A stretch of DNA of 64,000 nt from CAVTWH01 sp963850915 (GTDB lineage: Bacteria; Actinomycetota; Actinomycetes; Mycobacteriales; Micromonosporaceae): assembly GCA_963850915.1 (NCBI GenBank), contig CAWKND010000005.1, forward strand, positions 1,116,001 to 1,180,000, given 5' to 3'. How positions within the stretch are numbered: the stretch's first letter is position 1; each line of letters starts with the position of its first letter. The notes beneath the pieces are model-generated. The model ran no database searches. It had not been told where the DNA came from and saw only the letters and a program-made list of their open reading frames with translations. Made by a program: the position numbers and the translations under genes. Positions 60,856-64,000 of the stretch are shown here, piece by piece.

Positions 60856-60877
60856 CTGCTCGAGAGTTGTCTACTGC
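60848..60877. repeat. 12-bp direct repeat GTTGTCTACTGC
   Basis: Copies at 60848-60859 and 60866-60877. The second overlaps the stop of the truncated LysR gene and the first overlaps the marR -35. Confidence 0.75.
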
Positions 60878-61557
60878 GCGAGATAGGCGCTGGTGGCATC
60901 GCGGAGGGCGGTGACACAGGCGGCGATTGCCGGGTGATCGGCCGCACCCCGCCGGTAGGTGATTCGGGTACGGCGGTGGGCGGCGAGCGGGACGAGGCGT
61001 ACCCCGGGTGGTGGCTGGGCGGCGGGGAGCTGCGGTACCAGGGAAACGCCCTGACCGGCTGCGACCAGGGCGAGTACCGCGGCGAAGTCGTCGGCGTGGT
61101 GGCGGACCCGCGGACTGAAGCCGGCGGCCCGGCACACCTGCAGTGCGACGGCGTGACAGGCGGTGCCGGGGCTGCCGACGATCCAAGGAGCCTGCCGCGC
61201 CTGCGCAATCGGGTCAACAGCAGAGTCAGGAGCATCGGTGGGTACCGCGAGGAAAACCGTCTCCTCCAGCAGTGCCACCGCGTCCAATGCGTGGTCAGGC
61301 TCGACCGGCAGCACGTCGTAGTCGTTGAGCAGAGCCACATCCAGCCGCCGCTCGCGCAGCGCCTCGGGTACCGCCACCGGGTCGAGTTCGGTGACCATCA
61401 ACTCCAGCCCCGGATGCTCCCGCCCGAGCGCGACGAGTGCGGCCGGCAGGAGGGTACGCACAGCGGTCGGGAACGCGCCGATGCGCAGCGGTCCGGACAG
61501 CCGACCCTGGGTCGTGGCCAGCGCAGCGCGGAGCAGCGTCGGTGGTGGACCGGGATT
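60871..61557 (-). pseudogene. LysR-family regulator lacking its DNA-binding domain
   Basis: The remaining part is the LysR linker and co-inducer domain: ATTQGRLSGPLRIGAFPTAV, then PAALVALGREHPGLELMVTE, LALLNDYDVL-like region RRLDVALLNDYDVLPVE, AGFSPRVRHHADDFAAVLAL and VAAGQGVSLVPQLPAA. In the same frame a stop codon lies at 61567-61569, and no helix-turn-helix is found upstream. The 5' part has thus been lost at about 61557, where another gene's start abuts. A short form from GTG 61461 could still be translated but would not bind DNA. Confidence 0.8.
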
Positions 61558-61640
61558 GAGGAAGATTCACGCCCGAATTGGCGTTAACGACGATCTTGGT
61601 GGTGTCCCGGCCGGGTAGGGCGGTGACGGTGGCCTTCATG
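61557..61640 (-). pseudogene. Orphan N-terminus fused to the LysR remnant
   Basis: ATG 61640 opens MKATVTALPGRDTTKIVVNA, a plausible beta-strand-type N-terminus, but after about 28 codons it runs into the LysR-derived DNA out of frame. The identity is unknown. It looks like the 5' stub of a gene whose remainder was deleted together with the LysR head. Confidence 0.45.
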
Positions 61641-61655
61641 ATCGCCCTGCGCGCC

Positions 61656-61738
61656 GATGTACCGGATAACGTGTCGGTGTCGCCCAGCGGCTGGTCGACG
61701 CCATGAGCGTGAGGCTGCCGGTGATGTACCGGATAACG
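61656..61738. repeat. 16-bp direct repeats GATGTACCGGATAACG
   Basis: Identical copies at 61656-61671 and 61723-61738 with 51 bases between. The second copy overlaps an inverted repeat at 61730-61750. Confidence 0.85.
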
Positions 61739-61750
61739 GCCTATTATCCG
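61730..61750. promoter_or_regulatory. Inverted repeat CGGATAA-N7-TTATCCG
   Basis: A perfect 7-7-7 palindrome located between the TetR gene and the orphan 5' stub, upstream of the latter. It is the type and size of site a TetR dimer would bind. Confidence 0.6.
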
Positions 61751-61794
61751 ACGTATTCCCAAGCGGTGGCCGGGGCACTGGCCGCCCGGGTGCG

Positions 61795-62418
61795 CTAGCC
61801 CGAGGACTGGGTCGGCTGCTCGAGCGCGGCCAGCAGCGGCTCGACGGTTGTGAGCGCCTGATCGACCAGGTCACCCAGCGGCGTGGCGCCCGGGTCAGCC
61901 ACCCATCGGCGGGAGGCAGTGAACAGGACGCCGGCCAGCACAAAGGCCACGAGTTCGAGCTGGTAGTCGCCGGTCGCCCGGCCGGTACGCGCGGCCAGCA
62001 ATCGTGTCAGCAGTTCGATGGTCGCGCGCTCCTCACCGGCGTACCGGGTGCCGAGAGCCGGGACGCTCGCGACGAGCCGCATCCGGGCGAGCGTCAGCTC
62101 GCGATCGGCCTCGGCCGCCGCCACAACGGCGGCCATGGCGGCGCGCACGGTGGCGCTCAGCGGCTCGTCCGCGGGTCGCGTGGCGACGGTGGTTTCGAAG
62201 AGGGGGGAAGCGTCGTTGTCGAGCACGACGTCCTCTTTGGTGGGGAAGTAGCGGTAGAACGTCGTGGTGGAAGTCTCCGCGGCCTCGGCGATCTGCTCGA
62301 CTGTGGTGTGCTCGTAGCCGCGCGTCTCGAACAGGTGCAGTGCCGCGCTCTGGATGGCGCGGCGCAGTTTGACCTTCTTGCGCTCCCGGAGACCGCGGCG
62401 CGGCTCCGGGTGGGTCAT
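61795..62418 (-). CDS. TetR-family transcriptional regulator
   Basis: A 207-residue repressor. The HTH is RERKKVKLRRAIQSAALHLFETRGYEHTTVEQIAEAAETSTTTFYRYFPTKEDVVL, typical of TetR. The C-terminal ligand domain is helical. ATG 62418 overlaps the stop of the preceding ABM-like gene (ATGA). An inverted repeat suited to TetR is just downstream at 61730. Confidence 0.9.
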   Translation of the reverse strand: MTHPEPRRGLRERKKVKLRRAIQSAALHLFETRGYEHTTVEQIAEAAETSTTTFYRYFPTKEDVVLDNDASPLFETTVATRPADEPLSATVRAAMAAVVAAAEADRELTLARMRLVASVPALGTRYAGEERATIELLTRLLAARTGRATGDYQLELVAFVLAGVLFTASRRWVADPGATPLGDLVDQALTTVEPLLAALEQPTQSSG

Positions 62419-62705
62419 GCCTGGAGCACGACTTCGTAGCGCTCCACGGGGGGAGGAGCGACGCCTAGGTCCGCGCGCGCCTCGTTTCGGACGCGAGCGC
62501 CCCGAGCCTGGTCGTTCCGCCGCAGGTCGTCCTCGGTATCCCAGAGCGCGATGGTCATGACCTTGCCGCTTGCGCGGTCGGCGAGCAGATACAAGCCGCA
62601 GAACCCGGGCGCCTGTCGGACGGCGGGAAGTTGCTGCTCGGTCCACGGGACGAGCTTGTCTAGCTGCTCCTCGGGCAGGTGCGTGGAGGTGACTTGAGCG
62701 AACAC
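62415..62705 (-). CDS. Small ABM/ferredoxin-like-fold protein
   Basis: A 96-residue protein with the pattern of dimeric alpha-beta-barrel (antibiotic biosynthesis monooxygenase-like) proteins: FAQVTSTHLPEEQLDKLVPW, FCGLYLLADRASGKVMTIALWDTEDD and VERYEVVLQA. GTG 62705 has AAAGGAG just upstream. It is coupled to tetR and may be its target. Function not assigned. Confidence 0.65.
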   Translation of the reverse strand: MFAQVTSTHLPEEQLDKLVPWTEQQLPAVRQAPGFCGLYLLADRASGKVMTIALWDTEDDLRRNDQARGARVRNEARADLGVAPPPVERYEVVLQA

Positions 62706-62856
62706 GGGACTCCTTTCGGGAGAGACAACTCGGGTCGAAGGCACAAACGGTAGCCTGGCCCAAATTCTTGGCGCGGTCAACCCCTTCGGGCCGTCGTAAC
62801 CGACACGGTCACCTTTGTGCGGGTGTATAGCCGGTGCGGGTTCGCCCGTACTCACG

Positions 62857-63158
62857 GCCGAGTCCTCGTCGGGCACCAGCTCGGTCATCGTCGCGGCGAC
62901 CTCGTCCCGGGAGGCGACCTCCTCGATCGCCGCGCGCGCCGAGGCGATATCGAGCACGCCGTCAGTCTGCGCGAACAGCTCCAGCATCACCTTGGCGACC
63001 GCGACCAACGTGCTCGACGCGTTCTCCAGCTTCGGCATCGCCGCCAGCCGGGCCTTGTCCGTGGCCCGCCGCGCCGGGCCGATCAGCCGGGCCGCCAGCA
63101 GCGAGTCGGAACAGAGATCCAGGGCGTCGTCGACCGCCGCGGCCTCCAGATGCCGGGC
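62857..63158 (-). pseudogene. Tn3-family transposase remnant
   Basis: The minus strand carries about 100 codons of a protein I recognise as part of an actinobacterial Tn3-family transposase: RHLEAAAVDDALDL, ARLIGPARRATDKARLAAMP, KLENASSTLVAVAKVMLEL and TELVPDEDSA. It has no start and is cut at both ends; the remaining large catalytic part (DDE domain) is absent. Family identification is from memory of sequence patterns. Confidence 0.6.
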
Positions 63159-63361
63159 TCGCGCCCCCGCTCGGGCACCGGCTTGCGTCCCTGTCCCGGG
63201 CACTGTTCGCCGAACCCAATCCGACCGTGATCAAAGCAGTTCTCCACGCCTGCGGCGCCATCCCCAGCCCGGCGGTCCGCCTTCCGCTTCTCGCCGCTCA
63301 CCCGGACACCACCGAAGCCGCGGTACGGCTGGCCGAGGCTCTCACGCAGATCCGGGTATGA
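63159..63361 (+). pseudogene. 3' fragment of dapA (dihydrodipicolinate synthase)
   Basis: The plus strand encodes LASLSRALFAEPNPTVIKAV and SPAVRLPLLAAHPDTTEAAV with a natural stop at 63361. This matches the C-terminal helices of 4-hydroxy-tetrahydrodipicolinate synthase. The catalytic barrel (with Lys of the Schiff base) is missing, and the junction is with the Tn3 remnant at about 63159. Confidence 0.65.
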
Positions 63362-63552
63362 GCGAGTTGGCGGGTCAGGTTTCCGTGGCCCCGCTGAGAG
63401 CATTGTGAGATTAGCGATATCAGTAATCCACTAATTGGTTCTGGCGGTCTCCCGTGGGAAATCCGCTCCAAAGAGTCCCGCACATAATCACAGTTATGTG
63501 CGGCGCAGCCGTACGTGCCCTGCCTTTCGCCGGGGCCGGTCACCACGGCAGG

Positions 63553-64000
63553 ATGTGGCCGGTGCGCATCCTGCGAATGGCGACGGCCGTTGTCATCGGT
63601 CTGCTGGCAACGATGGCGATGGTGACGCCTGCACAGGCAACGGCCGGCAGCACGATCACCCTCTCGCCGAACCACGGCGGTCCGACAACGCCATTCACCG
63701 TCACCTACCGCGTCTCGGCCGTCGTGAACGGCCTGCTGTTCTGTTCGAACCTCCCATTGCACTTCCTGTGGAACGGTCTGCAGCTGACGCCGACGAGCCT
63801 GGACCTGGACAAGGCGACAGCGGAGTGTGTTGCCACAGCTCACACCGCCCCGCTCTCGTTCGGCGCACCGCAGCCGCCCGGCCGGTACGAGGTGTCCATC
63901 TCCAACGACATGGCGGCGGTCGCCATCTTCACCATCGATGCTGTGCCGACGCCGCGGTCCAGCGCACCACGCTCCAGCCCGCCGAGTAGCCGACCAAAAC
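63553..64000 (+). CDS. Secreted protein, 5' part
   Basis: The frame is open to the right edge. A typical signal peptide MWPVRILRMATAVVIGLLAT ending in AQA precedes AGSTITLSPNHGGPTTPFTVTYRV, which suggests an extracellular Ig-like or adhesin-type domain. It has two Cys (FCSN, ECVA). A start upstream at ATG 63496 or downstream at ATG 63577 is possible, since no clear ribosome binding site is present. The Pro/Ser/Arg-rich end hints at a linker. Confidence 0.6.
   Translation, partial: MWPVRILRMATAVVIGLLATMAMVTPAQATAGSTITLSPNHGGPTTPFTVTYRVSAVVNGLLFCSNLPLHFLWNGLQLTPTSLDLDKATAECVATAHTAPLSFGAPQPPGRYEVSISNDMAAVAIFTIDAVPTPRSSAPRSSPPSSRPK

Noticed and set aside
1..64000. tRNA, rRNA or CRISPR arrays
   Set aside because: No GGTTCGAAT-type T-loop in a cloverleaf context, no rRNA segments and no regularly spaced repeats of 24-40 bases were seen.

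Overview
This window is high-GC DNA (roughly 70 percent G+C by eye) from an actinomycete. It carries a complete Pup-proteasome system (arc, dop, pup, prcB, prcA, pafA), the pafBC regulator pair, RbpA and an Lnt/Ppm pair, all actinobacterial hallmarks. Gene order from trmI through arc-dop-pup-prcBA-pafA-pafBC-tatAC-helY and a stand-alone 5'-3' exonuclease resembles the corresponding mycobacterial segment. No mycolate-type genes are seen and the style fits Micromonosporaceae, but the genus cannot be fixed from the sequence alone.

Layout. 1-9.8 kb: the end of trmI, a conserved hypothetical, a ferredoxin, then arc, an arabinosyltransferase-like membrane protein, dop, pup, prcB and prcA. 9.9-17.7 kb: an envelope sugar locus (two family-2 glycosyltransferases, a flippase-like protein, a DUF2304 protein, dTDP-rhamnose genes rmlABCD and a methyltransferase) lying between prcA and pafA. 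17.8-29.2 kb: pafA, a DUF3866 protein, pafB, pafC, tatA, tatC, a diacylglycerol-kinase-like gene, a HAD hydrolase and helY. 29.3-40.1 kb: a MHYT membrane protein, an exonuclease, a zinc-ribbon membrane protein, an acyl-CoA dehydrogenase, a LuxR-type response regulator facing a histidine kinase and a degenerate partner, an Lrp regulator, a histidine phosphatase, a tautomerase-like protein and csbD. 40.1-48.3 kb: a lysine aminomutase locus (kamA divergent from kdd, an amidohydrolase, kamD, kamE, kal and a mutase-reactivation ATPase). 48.8-56 kb: lnt, ppm, fxsA, rbpA, an acyl-CoA dehydrogenase of AidB type, a ricin-lectin membrane protein and a coiled-coil protein. 56-64 kb: a secreted penicillin-acylase-family enzyme with a discoidin domain, two MarR genes, a TetR operon, and a degenerate tail with a headless LysR gene, a Tn3-type transposase remnant, a dapA 3' fragment and the start of a secreted protein.

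How it fits together. Dop deamidates Pup, PafA attaches it to substrates, ARC unfolds them and PrcAB degrades them; PafBC is a DNA-damage regulator encoded beside them. The rml genes make dTDP-L-rhamnose for the adjacent glycosyltransferases. The kam genes cover most of the beta-lysine route of lysine breakdown, except for the cleavage enzyme Kce, which is not in the window.

Three whole-window patterns stand out. First, at least seventeen genes have a TANNNT hexamer ending 6-8 bases before the start codon, usually with no convincing Shine-Dalgarno sequence, pointing to leaderless transcripts; this pattern also fixes several starts. Second, six genes, five of them housekeeping or pathway genes, are frameshifted (tatC at least six times), most simply read as base-level sequence errors. 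Third, the tetranucleotide GTAC is strikingly common and appears to steer synonymous codon choice.
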